Shown here: positions 15,095 through 24,127 of the stretch, piece by piece
How positions within the stretch are numbered: the stretch's first letter is position 1
Layout of the letters: every line of letters starts with the position of its first letter
NCBI GenBank assembly: GCA_038327995.1
Contig: JBBQLP010000006.1
Coordinates: 1 to 64,000, forward strand
From: CAIOYC01 sp038327995
GTDB lineage: Bacteria; Pseudomonadota; Alphaproteobacteria; Caulobacterales; Caulobacteraceae
Reading direction: 5' to 3'
DNA length: 64,000 nt
The notes under the pieces: generated by a model
Seen by the model: the letters and a program-made list of their open reading frames with translations, nothing else
Databases searched by the model: none
Told to the model about the DNA's origin: nothing
Program-made: the position numbers and the translations under genes

Positions 15095-15859
15095 GTGACT
15101 GGAACGATCCACGCCCTCTACCGCCACCCCGTGAAGGGGTTCACGCCTGAGCGGTTGGAGTCGGCTGATCTCAAGGTGGGCGGTTTTTTCCCTTGCGACC
15201 GGGTGTTCGCGGTGGAGAACGGTCCCTCAGGCTTCGACCCGGACGCGCCCGCCCACATCTCCAAATCGCGCTTCACCGTATTAGCGCAGATCGCAGAGGT
15301 GGCGCGCATTCGCACCCGCTATGACGATCAGAGCGGGGTGCTGACCGCCGAGCGGCCGGGGGCAGGCGGCTTCGCGGGCAACCTGACGACAGACGTGGGC
15401 CGGATCGCCTTCGCCGCCTGGGTGGAGCAGGCCCTGCCGCCTGACAGTCTGCGCGGCCCGCTCAAGGTGGTCTCAGCCCCGCCGCACCGGTTCACCGATC
15501 ACCCGCAGGGGTTCGTCTCGGTGCTCAACCTCGCCAGCGTGCGCGACCTTGGAATGCGCATCCGCAAGACCCTAGATCCCTTACGTTTTCGCGCGAATGT
15601 CTGGGTCGAAGGCTGGCCCGCATGGGCTGAACTGGAGGCCAGGGAGGGCGCTTCCCTGCGCCTCGGTGGCGCGCGTTGCGAGGTCTTCAAGCCCATCGTC
15701 CGCTGCGTCGCCACGCACGTGGACCCGGCCACCGGCGAGCGCGACATCGACGTGCTGGAGGCCCTGCGCACCCATATGGGCCATCTGCACTGCGGCCTCT
15801 ATGTGAGCGTGACCGAGGCGGGCGCGTTAAAAGACGGCGATGCAGCGGAGTTCACCTGA
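15095..15859 (+). CDS. MOSC domain protein
   Basis: A 254-residue protein of the MOSC family, whose members bind molybdenum cofactor sulfur or act as sulfur carriers in oxidoreductases such as mARC/YiiM-type proteins. The N-terminus (TGTIHALYRHPVKGFTPE) is typical of the MOSC_N beta-barrel, and the conserved Cys lies in PIVRCVATHVDPATGERD near the C-terminus, with RFRANVWVEG before it. The frame is open from 15059, but the GTG at 15095 starts exactly at the family N-terminus and is preferred. The stop overlaps the prmC ATG (TGATG), so the two genes are coupled. The substrate is unknown. Confidence 0.82.
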   Translation: MTGTIHALYRHPVKGFTPERLESADLKVGGFFPCDRVFAVENGPSGFDPDAPAHISKSRFTVLAQIAEVARIRTRYDDQSGVLTAERPGAGGFAGNLTTDVGRIAFAAWVEQALPPDSLRGPLKVVSAPPHRFTDHPQGFVSVLNLASVRDLGMRIRKTLDPLRFRANVWVEGWPAWAELEAREGASLRLGGARCEVFKPIVRCVATHVDPATGERDIDVLEALRTHMGHLHCGLYVSVTEAGALKDGDAAEFT

Positions 15860-16752
15860 TGACTGAGACACAAACGCCCTCGACCCTCGTCGGAGCCTGG
15901 ACTGCTGCACGCAAGCGGCTGGGCGACGCAGGTATCGACAGCCCGGCCATCGACGCGCGCTTGTTGCTCGAAGTCGCCGCCGACGTCTCGCGCACCGACA
16001 TCGTCACCGATCCCCATCGCTCCCTGACACCCGAACAATCGCAAGCCTTCGACGGCTTTCTCGCCCGCCGCGAACGCCGCGAGCCGGTCAGCCAGATCGT
16101 TGGCCGCAAAGGATTCTGGAAGATCATTGTCGGGGTCAACAACCACGTCCTGACCCCTCGCCCCGATACCGAAGTGATCGTCGACATCGTGCTGGCGGCG
16201 TTCGAGGAGCAGCGACGTTTTTCCATGCTGGATCTCGGCATTGGCTCGGGGGCCATGGCACTGGCGATCCTGGCCGAGCGCCCGCACGCCAAGGCGCTGG
16301 GAATCGATATTTCCGAGGAAGCGCTGGCGGTGGCCCGCGACAACGCCGCCAATCTGGGCCTGGATGCGCGGCTCGCCCTGCTCCGCGGCGACTGGACCGA
16401 GGGACTGGGCGATGCCGGCTTCGACCTGGTGGTCTCCAACCCCCCCTACATTCCGACACGGGACATTGAGACGCTGGACCCCGAGGTGCGCGATCACGAG
16501 CCGCATTTGGCGCTGGACGGCGGAGCGGACGGGCTGGACGCCTATCGCCGCCTCGCGCCCGAGGTGCTGCGCGTGCTGCGGGGCGACGGGGTGTTCGCAT
16601 TCGAGATCGGCCATGACCAGGCGGCGGCGGTGCGCGCGATCCTGAGCGAGGCGGGAGCGGAGGATTTGCGCACCCACCGCGACCTCGCCCTGCGCGACCG
16701 GGTTGTCACCGGTTCCAAGAAACCCCTTGGAAATCCCTTCCCGAATCGCTAG
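15859..16752 (+). CDS. prmC: Release factor glutamine methyltransferase PrmC (HemK)
   Basis: Methylates the glutamine of the GGQ motif in RF1 and RF2. The protein has 297 residues: an N-terminal helical substrate-binding region and a class I methyltransferase domain with the SAM loop LDLGIGSGAMALAI and the catalytic NPPY motif at residues 194-197. Just before the SAM loop it has the family LTPRPDTEVIVD segment. The ATG at 15859 shares its A with the MOSC gene TGA. Its substrate gene prfA lies 3 kb upstream. Following this gene is the DUF4167 gene, an order common in Rhizobiales and Caulobacterales. Confidence 0.95.
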   Translation: MTETQTPSTLVGAWTAARKRLGDAGIDSPAIDARLLLEVAADVSRTDIVTDPHRSLTPEQSQAFDGFLARRERREPVSQIVGRKGFWKIIVGVNNHVLTPRPDTEVIVDIVLAAFEEQRRFSMLDLGIGSGAMALAILAERPHAKALGIDISEEALAVARDNAANLGLDARLALLRGDWTEGLGDAGFDLVVSNPPYIPTRDIETLDPEVRDHEPHLALDGGADGLDAYRRLAPEVLRVLRGDGVFAFEIGHDQAAAVRAILSEAGAEDLRTHRDLALRDRVVTGSKKPLGNPFPNR

Positions 16753-16984
16753 ATAGGCCCTGTCTCCACTAAACATGACGATGCCTCCCAAGTCGCAGGA
16801 CATGGAGCGGCTATCGGCCTGAGGGGGCGCTAGGAAGGGGCCTTGGCCCGGTCCGGAGCGGAGACCGACACTATAGGCGATGTCGACTTTATACGGCGAA
16901 TCCCGCCGTTCGCCTTTTGCGAACGCGACGGTTCGCCGTCCGTCCAACCCCACACACATAAAAGACAGCGTACGGCTTCGCACG

Positions 16985-18001
16985 ATGAGAGACTTCAAGG
17001 GAATGAAACGCCAGCGCGGTCGCAACCGCAGCGGCAACACGGGCAGCGGCGGGGGCAAGCCGCAGCAGAACGCCAACCGGGCCTTCGATTCCACCGGCCC
17101 CGAGAACATCAAGGTGCGGGGCCACGCCCAGCACGTGTTCGAGAAATACCAGCAGCTCGCCAGAGATGCGACCTCGTCCGGTGACCGGGTGCTGGCGGAG
17201 AACTTCCTCCAACACGCCGAACACTATTTCCGCGTCCTGCGCACCATCCAGCCCAATCGCCCGGTGTCTGATTTCGTGGCGCGCGACACCTACGGCTCCA
17301 ACTACGACATCGATTTCGAGGACGAGAGCGGCGCCCAGGCCGACCCGGAGCCTCAACCCTCCGAAGGTCAACAGGACGGGGAGAGTGCGTCCTCCGAGCG
17401 CTCCGATTACCAGGGTCAGCCTCGCGAGAACCGGGACAACCAGAACCGCGATCAGGGCCAATACCGCGACCAGAACCAGAACCGGAACGATCAGAACCGG
17501 AATGACCAGAATCGCGGCGAGCGCCAGCAACGGAATCGCTACGAAGGCCAGAATGATCGCAACCAAGGCGACCGCAATCAGAACGACCGCAATCGGGGGG
17601 ACTTCCGCCGCGATGAACGCGCGCCCCGCACTGAAGGCGGCGACACGACCGAGGTTCGCGAGGACCGCAACGTCCAGCGTGAACCACGCAGCGACCGGGG
17701 CGGTGATCGCTCCGAGGGTCGCCGCGAACGCAGCTATGAGCCGCGCGGCGAACGCTCCGATCCTCTTGCGGTAATCGAGCCGCGGGCCTCACCGCTGGTG
17801 AGAGCGACCTCCGAAGTCTCCGAGCCTGTGCGTGAAGACACCGGCGGCGTCTTGCGCTCGCAGGACGGCAGCGTCAGCCATGCCCCGGCCTTCTTGCAGG
17901 CTTCCCCTGCGGCTGCGTCTGACGACACCCCTGTAAAACGCCCCCGCGGTCGCCCTCGCAAGACTCCCGCGACGGACGCCCCGGCGAGCGACGACGCATA
18001 A
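16985..18001 (+). CDS. DUF4167 protein with low-complexity Asn/Arg/Asp/Gln region and AT-hook-like tail
   Basis: A 338-residue protein whose N-terminal 110 residues form the alphaproteobacterial DUF4167 domain (MKRQRGRNRSG, then the helix GHAQHVFEKYQQLARDA and ALAENFLQHAEHYFR-like core). Residues of roughly 140-260 are highly repetitive and polar, built from N-Q-N-R-N-D and R-G-E-R type units. The last 25 residues contain KRPRGRPRKTP, a textbook AT-hook-like motif. The whole is strongly charged and probably disordered, with nucleic-acid binding likely. The ATG at 16985 starts at the domain (MRDFKGMKRQRG); the longer frame from 16880 is not supported. Function unknown. Confidence 0.85.
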   Translation: MRDFKGMKRQRGRNRSGNTGSGGGKPQQNANRAFDSTGPENIKVRGHAQHVFEKYQQLARDATSSGDRVLAENFLQHAEHYFRVLRTIQPNRPVSDFVARDTYGSNYDIDFEDESGAQADPEPQPSEGQQDGESASSERSDYQGQPRENRDNQNRDQGQYRDQNQNRNDQNRNDQNRGERQQRNRYEGQNDRNQGDRNQNDRNRGDFRRDERAPRTEGGDTTEVREDRNVQREPRSDRGGDRSEGRRERSYEPRGERSDPLAVIEPRASPLVRATSEVSEPVREDTGGVLRSQDGSVSHAPAFLQASPAAASDDTPVKRPRGRPRKTPATDAPASDDA

Positions 18002-18002
18002 T

Positions 18003-18025
18003 TCTCCCTCTCGCGCAACGGGAGA
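18003..18025. terminator. Hairpin between convergent genes (degenerate CTCTCCC repeat)
   Basis: TCTCCC (18003-18008) and GGGAGA (18020-18025) can pair across an 11-base loop, directly after the DUF4167 stop and just before the stop of the convergent gene at 18030. It can serve both strands and resembles the CTCTCCC repeat family. Confidence 0.4.
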
Positions 18026-18029
18026 GAGG

Positions 18030-18455
18030 CTATTTCGTCTGTCGCTGCGTGGTCATCTCAAGCGGGCGCAGGTCCAGCTTGTTGTCGAGCGCCTTGCGCT
18101 GGTTGTCGAAATAGAGCCGCCAGTGCACGCCCGACAGGCTGCCTGCGCTGCGGATTGCCTCGTTGTCAACGAAGATGAAGCGGCCCTGAAAGGCGCCGGT
18201 CAGGGTCGCGCCGGTGTGGTTGTGGATGCGCTCAAGATCGGCGGCGCAGGCTTCCAGCCCCGACGTGTCCCGCGCAATGGCCACGAACTGCGGGCTCGAT
18301 CCCGGCGCGTTCATGCGCCAGCATATCCCGGGCTCCAGCGGCGCCTCGATCTGCGTTTGCTGGACCCAAAGGATACCCGCGCCAATCACTAGGAAGGCCA
18401 GCACGGCGAACCCCGCCAGCCAACGGAAGAAGATGAAGGGCCGTGCGGTCGCCAT
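18030..18455 (-). CDS. Small single-pass membrane protein, unknown function
   Basis: A 141-residue protein with one N-terminal transmembrane helix (about residues 8-30, WLAGFAVLAFLVIGAGILW) and a soluble, probably periplasmic domain of about 110 residues. The domain contains two cysteines (PGICWRM and LEACAADL) that could form a disulfide, and the segment HWRLYFDNQRKALDNK near its end. The ATG at 18455 lies five bases after the ubiG stop, so it is probably translated from the ubiG message; a TTG at 18464 is an alternative. I do not recognise a family. Confidence 0.72.
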   Translation of the reverse strand: MATARPFIFFRWLAGFAVLAFLVIGAGILWVQQTQIEAPLEPGICWRMNAPGSSPQFVAIARDTSGLEACAADLERIHNHTGATLTGAFQGRFIFVDNEAIRSAGSLSGVHWRLYFDNQRKALDNKLDLRPLEMTTQRQTK

Positions 18456-18460
18456 CCGGC

Positions 18461-19222
18461 TCAACCCTCTCGCGGCTTCGCGACCGTCATCATGAAGTTG
18501 ATCCCGCAGTCCTGCGAGCGCGACCAGCGGTCAGCGAGCGGATCGTAGGCTGTGCCGAACGGTCCGTCGACCTGAAGCGCCTCCCCGGCGAGAAAGCCCC
18601 TGATCTCCTCCGGTTTCAGGAACTTCGACCAGTCGTGCGCCCCCCGCGGCAACCAGCCCAGAACGTATTCCGCGCCGATCTTCGCAAATGCCAGAGCACG
18701 AAGGGTCCGGTTCAAGGTGGCGACGATCATCAGTCCGCCCGGCGCCAGAAGCTTGGCGCAGTCCCGCAGATAGGCGCCCGGATCGGCCACGTGCTCGATC
18801 ACCTCCATGTTGAGTATCAGGTCGAAGGGCGCCTCGCCTGAAGCCAGAAGGTTTTCCGCCGTGGTCGCCCGGTAGTCGATGTCTAGCCCCGTCGTTTCCG
18901 CATGGGCTGCGGCGACGCCGATGTTGCGGGCGGAGGCGTCCACCCCCGTCACCGTAAAGCCCAGGCGGGTCATCGGCTCGCAGAGCAGCCCGCCGCCGCA
19001 GCCGATGTCGAGCAATCTCAATCCCTCGAACGGCTGCGCCGCGCTCCCGTCCCGTCCGAACCGCGCCAGGGCCTGCTCGCGGATGAAGCCGAGGCGGATG
19101 GGGTTGAACTTGTGCAGCGGTGCGAACTTGCCGCGCGGGTCCCACCATTGTTCGGCGATGCCAGCGAAGAGCGCCACTTCCGATGGATCGACGCTGGAGC
19201 CCTGCACTGCATCGCCGTCCAT
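18461..19222 (-). CDS. ubiG: Ubiquinone biosynthesis O-methyltransferase UbiG
   Basis: SAM-dependent methyltransferase that performs both O-methylations of ubiquinone synthesis (3-demethylubiquinone and 2-polyprenyl-6-hydroxyphenol). With the ATG at 19222 it has 253 residues. Family features are WWDPRGKFAPLHKFNPIRL, the SAM-binding loop LLDIGCGGGLLCEPM, the VIEHV segment and RTLRALAFAKIGAEYVLGWLP. A TTG at 19243 would add seven residues. It is divergent from lysC, as in many alphaproteobacteria, with about 125 bases between the two starts, which must hold both promoters. Confidence 0.95.
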   Translation of the reverse strand: MDGDAVQGSSVDPSEVALFAGIAEQWWDPRGKFAPLHKFNPIRLGFIREQALARFGRDGSAAQPFEGLRLLDIGCGGGLLCEPMTRLGFTVTGVDASARNIGVAAAHAETTGLDIDYRATTAENLLASGEAPFDLILNMEVIEHVADPGAYLRDCAKLLAPGGLMIVATLNRTLRALAFAKIGAEYVLGWLPRGAHDWSKFLKPEEIRGFLAGEALQVDGPFGTAYDPLADRWSRSQDCGINFMMTVAKPREG

Positions 19223-19348
19223 CACCGTCTCCCGCTTTCGCAACAGGGGGCTTTCTTACCGGCCCGCGCGCCGCTAGAAGCGCCATCTTGCGCTGCAAAT
19301 GGCTTCATACGCCATGTTCGGCAAGTCCATTCCTATGATGGAGCCACC

Positions 19349-20605
19349 GTGGCCCGGCTGGTGATGAAATTCGGCGGCACCTCCGTCGCCGACATGGAGC
19401 GGATCGCCCGGGTCGCGCGGCTGGTGGCGGCTGAGCAAGCCGCGGGACACGAGGTGGCCGTGGTGGTCTCCGCCATGGCCGGGCAGACCAATCAACTTGT
19501 GGCATGGACCGACGCCGCCGGGCGGGCGGCGCAGGGCATCCCCAGCTCGGACGACGAATACGACCTAGTGGTCGCCTCGGGCGAACAGGTGACGGCGGGG
19601 CTTCTGTCCATGACCCTGCGCCACATGGGGCTCAGAGCCCGCTCCTGGGTCGGCTGGCAGATCCCTATCCTTACCGACGACGCGCATGGCTCGGCCCGCA
19701 TCGAGGACGTGCCCGCCGATGCGCTGGGCGAGGCCATCGACAGCGGCGAGATCGCGGTGATCGCGGGGTTCCAGGGCGTTACGCGCAGCGGGCGGATCAC
19801 CACCCTTGGCCGGGGCGGGTCAGACACCTCCGCCGTCGCCATCGCCGCCGCGCTGAAGGCGATCCGCTGCGACATCTACACCGACGTGGACGGGGTCTAC
19901 ACCACCGATCCCCGCATCGAGCAACGCGCGCGCCGCTTAGCCAAAATCTCCTACGAGGAAATGCTGGAAATGGCTTCGCAGGGGGCCAGGGTGCTGCAAA
20001 CCCGCTCGGTCGAGCTGGCCATGTCCCAACGCGTGGCCTTGCGGGTGCTGTCGAGCTTTATCGAACCCGGAGAGGCTACTGCGGATACCGGAACCATCGT
20101 CTGCGACGAGGAGGAAATTGTGGAAAAGCGCATCGTGAGCGGCGTGGCCTATAGCCGGGACGAGGCCAAGATCACGCTACTGGGCCTGCCGGATCATCCA
20201 GGGGTGTCGTCGAAAATATTCTCGACCCTGGCCGACGCCAACGTCAACGTGGATATGATCGTGCAGTCGAGGGCGCGGACCTCAGACACCGCCAACATGA
20301 CCTTCACCGTGGGCAAGCGCGACGCGGCGCGGGCGGTGGAGTTGATGGAAGGCGTTAAGGCCGAGGTGGGGTTCGAGGGCTTCAATATCGACGAGGACGT
20401 GGCCAAGGTCTCGGTGATCGGGGTCGGGATGCGAAGCCACACCGGCGTCGCCAAGACCATGTTCGGCGCCCTGGCCGACAAGGGGGTGAATATTCAGGTC
20501 ATCTCCACTTCCGAGATCAAGATCAGCGTGCTGATCGAAAGCGCCTACACGGAACTCGCGGTCCGGGCGCTGCACGCGGCCTACGGGCTGGATCAGGTGG
20601 GGTAG
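19349..20605 (+). CDS. lysC: Aspartate kinase
   Basis: Catalyses phosphorylation of aspartate, the first step towards lysine, threonine, methionine and diaminopimelate. It has 418 residues from GTG 19349, with GGAG at 19340-19343. The kinase domain opens with the invariant KFGGTSV and includes GRGGSDTSAVAIAAAL and DVDGVYTTDPR; two ACT domains follow (about residues 265-335 and 345-415) for feedback control by lysine and threonine. The frame is open far upstream to 18902, but that stretch is antisense to ubiG and not part of the gene. glnE starts 10 bases after the stop. Confidence 0.96.
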   Translation: MARLVMKFGGTSVADMERIARVARLVAAEQAAGHEVAVVVSAMAGQTNQLVAWTDAAGRAAQGIPSSDDEYDLVVASGEQVTAGLLSMTLRHMGLRARSWVGWQIPILTDDAHGSARIEDVPADALGEAIDSGEIAVIAGFQGVTRSGRITTLGRGGSDTSAVAIAAALKAIRCDIYTDVDGVYTTDPRIEQRARRLAKISYEEMLEMASQGARVLQTRSVELAMSQRVALRVLSSFIEPGEATADTGTIVCDEEEIVEKRIVSGVAYSRDEAKITLLGLPDHPGVSSKIFSTLADANVNVDMIVQSRARTSDTANMTFTVGKRDAARAVELMEGVKAEVGFEGFNIDEDVAKVSVIGVGMRSHTGVAKTMFGALADKGVNIQVISTSEIKISVLIESAYTELAVRALHAAYGLDQVG

Positions 20606-20615
20606 GCATAGCGCT

Positions 20616-23567
20616 TTGGCCTCGCCCCTGCTTCTCGACCGGCTCAAACCCTGCGGCCCGGTAGTCGACGCCAAGGCGGCGGAGCGGGCGCGGCGCGATC
20701 TAGAAGGGGCCGCCAGCACGGACGGTTGGAGTGAAACGTTGGATCGCGCCTGGCCGGCGCTGGGCCCCATCTTCGCCGCATCGCCCTATCTGGCCGGATT
20801 GGCGAGGCGCAACCCCGCCGGGTTGCGCGGTATCCTGGAAGACGACCCCGACACGCGCCTCGCCGCCATTCTGGCCAGCGCCGCCGAAGCCGCCTCGGGC
20901 GACCTACCGACCCTGAAGAGCACGCTCCGAAGGCTGAAGGCCGAGCTTCATCTTCTCACGGCGATTTGCGATCTCGGCGGGGTATGGGACCTCGATGCCG
21001 TGACGGACGCCCTGACGCGGTTCGCGGACGCCAGCCTTTGCGCGGCGTTGGCTGGGGCGGCGCGGGCAGAGGTGGAGCATGGGCGGATGATAGCGCCCGC
21101 CGATCAGGCGTTGGGCCCCGTGCCCGGTTTCTTCTGCCTCGCGCTCGGCAAGCACGGAGCGTTCGAGCTGAACTATTCCTCCGACATCGACTTCTCGGTC
21201 TTCTATGATCCTGAGCGAATGCCATGCGCGCCCGGCGTCGAACCACAGGCGTTGGCGCTGCGCCTGACCCAGACCCTCGCCGCTGTCATGCAGGAGCGGA
21301 CGGCGGACGGATACGTGTTCCGGGTAGACCTGCGGCTACGTCCCGATCCTTCCTCCACCCCCGCCGCCATGCCGGTTGAGGCAGCGCTCGACTACTATGA
21401 GAACGCTGGCCAGAACTGGGAGCGCGCCGCCATGATCAAGGCGCGCCCCGCAGCGGGCGACCTCGCGGTGGGCGCAGCCTTCGTGCGCGAACTTCAGCCC
21501 TTCATCTGGCGCAGGCATTTGGACTATGCCGCCATCGCTGACATTCAGTCGATCAAGCAACAGATCCACGTGCACCGAAATCTGCCGGAGGGCGGCAAGG
21601 ACCGGCTCATGGCGGCGGGGGCGAACCTGAAACTCGGCGCTGGCGGCATCCGCGAGATCGAGTTCTTCGTGCAGACCCAGCAGCTTATCTCCGGCGGGCG
21701 CGACCCGAGCCTGCGCTCGCCCCGGACGCTTGACGCTCTGGCGGCGCTCACCGAGGCGGGTCAGGTCAAGCCCAGAGTAAGGGATGAACTCACCGACGCC
21801 TACGCAAAGCTTCGCGGGCTGGAGCACCGGGTGCAGATGCTGCATGACGAGCAGACGCACAGTTTGCCCGAAGCGGTAGGGGAGCGGAAGCGCGTGGCCA
21901 CGCTTTCCGGCTTTGCCGATCTGCGCCGGTTCGACGCTCACGTGGTGGCAATCCTGCGCCGGGTGAACAACCGCTATGGGGAGTTGTTCGCTGAGGCCGA
22001 GCCCCTCTCTTCACGCTTTGGCAGCCTGGTGTTCACCGGCGTGGACTACGACCCCGAAACGTTGCTCACCCTCGCCCGGATGGGGTTCTCCAACCCGGCG
22101 CAGGTCTCCGGTATGATCCGGGGCTGGCACCACGGGCGCATCGCCGCCACCCGGTCTGCCCGGGCGCGCGAGCTTTTCACCCGCCTCGCCCCGCGCCTCC
22201 TCGAGGCCGCCCAAGCCACCGGCGCGCCGGACGCCGCCTTCAATCGGTTTGCCGACTTCTTCTCGGGACTGAGTTCCGGTGTGCAGGTGCAATCGCTGTT
22301 CCTGGCCGAGCCGAAGTTCTTCAACCTTCTGGTCGAGGTGATGGCGTTTGCGCCGAAACTGGCGGCCACCTTGGCGCGCAGGCCCGCCGTGCTCGATTCG
22401 CTTTTGGGCGCGCGGTTCTTCTCCGCCCTGGACGACGGTGAGGCCGAGACGGCGCTGGAGCAGGCGGTCGCCTTAGCGCCGGATTTTGAGGCCGCCATGG
22501 ACGCCGCTCGCCGTGGACACCGCGAGCAGGCCTTCCGCATCGGTGTGCAGGTAATGGCGGGAACGGCGGACGCGGGGGCGGCGGGCCGGGCGCATACGGC
22601 GCTGGCAGACGCCTGCATCCGCTCGCTTTCGGCGGCGGCGCTTCTGGAAGCGGAGCGGATGGGAGGCGCTTTTCCGGGGGAGGTGGCGGTGGTGGCGGTG
22701 GGCAAGGCAGGCTCCCGCGAGATGACGGCTCGTTCCGACCTAGACTTGATGACGCTCTACGCGGCGTCCGATCCTGCGGCGATGTCGGCGACCAAGGGGT
22801 GGGGGGCGGAAACCTTCTACGCCCGGTTCACCCAGCGACTGCTTACCGCGCTATCGACCCCGACGGGAGAGGGAGAGCTTTACCCGGTGGACCTGCGCCT
22901 CCGCCCCTCGGGCTCGGCGGGGCCGGTCGCGGTGAGCCTTGCGGCGCTGGAACGCTACTACCAGGGCGAGGCGGAGACCTGGGAGTTCATGGCCCTGACC
23001 CGCGCGCGGGTGGTGTGGGCGAGCACCGAGGTGTTTGCCGAACGAGCTTCCGCCGCCATCGCCGAAGGCCTGCGCCAGCCCCGCGATCCCCGCAAGACCG
23101 CCAACGACGCTCTGGAAATGCGCGCCTTGATGGCGAAGGAAAAACCCCCGGCCCACGCCTGGGATCTGAAACTGGAAGAAGGCGGTCTGGTGGATATCGA
23201 GTTCGCCGCCCAGACGCTGCAACTGGTTCACGCGGACGCGGGCGGACCGCTCGAAGTCAACACTGGGGCGGCGCTGGAGGCGTTGGCGAGCGCGGGTCTG
23301 ATCGGCAAGGCGCAGTTTGAAGCGCTCAAGACTGCGTTTATATTGGAGCAGAACCTGGGGCAGGTGCTGAAAGTAGCGCTGGACGACGATGCCGACCCCC
23401 GCGAAGAACCCACCCGCTTCCGCGCCATCCTCGCCAAGACCGGCGGCGCAAAGAGCTTCGCGGCGCTGGAAGGGCTGCTGGTGAAGCGAAGGGCTGCGGC
23501 GCATGAGGCGATGCGCGCGTTGCTCACGGCCCTAGCCAACGCCGGAACCGCCGATCCCGCCCGTTGA
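20616..23567 (+). CDS. glnE: Bifunctional glutamine synthetase adenylyltransferase/deadenylylase
   Basis: Adjusts glutamine synthetase activity by adding or removing AMP in response to PII state. The protein has 983 residues with two nucleotidyltransferase domains: the N-terminal deadenylylase (GKHGAFELNYSSDIDF, about residues 175-195) and the C-terminal adenylylase (GKAGSREMTARSDLDL, about residues 695-715), each with the D-x-D metal site, separated by helical GlnE linker regions. The TTG at 20616 is the only early start and has no strong ribosome site, suggesting coupling to lysC. glnE close to degP and a two-component system is also seen in rhizobia; here it is 14 kb away. Confidence 0.95.
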   Translation: MASPLLLDRLKPCGPVVDAKAAERARRDLEGAASTDGWSETLDRAWPALGPIFAASPYLAGLARRNPAGLRGILEDDPDTRLAAILASAAEAASGDLPTLKSTLRRLKAELHLLTAICDLGGVWDLDAVTDALTRFADASLCAALAGAARAEVEHGRMIAPADQALGPVPGFFCLALGKHGAFELNYSSDIDFSVFYDPERMPCAPGVEPQALALRLTQTLAAVMQERTADGYVFRVDLRLRPDPSSTPAAMPVEAALDYYENAGQNWERAAMIKARPAAGDLAVGAAFVRELQPFIWRRHLDYAAIADIQSIKQQIHVHRNLPEGGKDRLMAAGANLKLGAGGIREIEFFVQTQQLISGGRDPSLRSPRTLDALAALTEAGQVKPRVRDELTDAYAKLRGLEHRVQMLHDEQTHSLPEAVGERKRVATLSGFADLRRFDAHVVAILRRVNNRYGELFAEAEPLSSRFGSLVFTGVDYDPETLLTLARMGFSNPAQVSGMIRGWHHGRIAATRSARARELFTRLAPRLLEAAQATGAPDAAFNRFADFFSGLSSGVQVQSLFLAEPKFFNLLVEVMAFAPKLAATLARRPAVLDSLLGARFFSALDDGEAETALEQAVALAPDFEAAMDAARRGHREQAFRIGVQVMAGTADAGAAGRAHTALADACIRSLSAAALLEAERMGGAFPGEVAVVAVGKAGSREMTARSDLDLMTLYAASDPAAMSATKGWGAETFYARFTQRLLTALSTPTGEGELYPVDLRLRPSGSAGPVAVSLAALERYYQGEAETWEFMALTRARVVWASTEVFAERASAAIAEGLRQPRDPRKTANDALEMRALMAKEKPPAHAWDLKLEEGGLVDIEFAAQTLQLVHADAGGPLEVNTGAALEALASAGLIGKAQFEALKTAFILEQNLGQVLKVALDDDADPREEPTRFRAILAKTGGAKSFAALEGLLVKRRAAAHEAMRALLTALANAGTADPAR

Positions 23568-23610
23568 AAGGTCGAAGCGGGCGCACGTGCGCGCCCAGAC
23601 GGAGTTCCCC

Positions 23611-24120
23611 ATGCGACGTTCCCTCATCCTCGCCGCCGCCCTGATCCTCGCCGCAGGCGGCGCGGCCACCGGGGCCCAGAAGAGCGGAGGCAAGGCTTTT
23701 GCCCACACCGATACGAACGGCGACGGCAAGGTCAGCCTGCAGGAGTTCCTGGCGGCGCGGGGGCATATCTTTGACCGCATGGACGCCAACCATGACGGAA
23801 CCATCACCCAGGACGAACTCGCCGCCGCCAGCCAGAAACAGGAGGCCGCCAGTGCGGGCCGGATGATCCGCAGCGGCAAGGGCGGCGATGAAGGTGAAGG
23901 AAAGGGCGGCGGCCAACTCGCCCGGCTGCAAAAGCTGGCTGAACGGGGACCGATCACCCGCCAGCAGTGGGATGCGATGCTGACCAAGCGGTTCCAGCGC
24001 CTCGATACCGGGCACACCGGCTTCATCACCATGGAACAGATGCGGCCAGGCCACGAGGCTGCGGAGGCGCCCGCCGCCGATTCCACGGTTCCGATGGCGT
24101 CGAAGCCACCGAAATCCTGA
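23611..24120 (+). CDS. Exported EF-hand protein
   Basis: A 169-residue protein with a signal peptide (residues 1-21, MRRSLILAAALILAAGGAATG) and three EF-hand loops: DTNGDGKVSLQEF, DANHDGTITQDEL and a weaker third, DTGHTGFITMEQM. It should bind calcium or a similar divalent ion in the periplasm. GGAG at 23601-23604 supports the ATG at 23611. It is the first gene of a tight set with an ECF sigma factor, a probable anti-sigma factor and a metal-sensor-like periplasmic protein, with 7 bases to the sigma gene. A perfect 12-bp palindrome (23581-23592) lies just upstream. Confidence 0.85.
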   Translation: MRRSLILAAALILAAGGAATGAQKSGGKAFAHTDTNGDGKVSLQEFLAARGHIFDRMDANHDGTITQDELAAASQKQEAASAGRMIRSGKGGDEGEGKGGGQLARLQKLAERGPITRQQWDAMLTKRFQRLDTGHTGFITMEQMRPGHEAAEAPAADSTVPMASKPPKS

Positions 24121-24127
24121 CAAGAAG

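Noticed and set aside
13962..15098. Plus-strand ORF of 378 codons opposite the YihY gene
   Set aside because: The minus strand encodes a coherent membrane protein; the plus frame is His/Gln/Arg-rich without motifs.
17440..17620. Repeated units in the DUF4167 gene as a CRISPR or tandem-repeat array
   Set aside because: The units are short, in frame and degenerate, encode an Asn/Arg/Asp/Gln-rich stretch, and lack fixed-length spacers.
18902..19348. N-terminal extension of lysC
   Set aside because: The extension is antisense to ubiG; aspartate kinases begin near KFGGTSV, and a GTG with GGAG is present at 19349.
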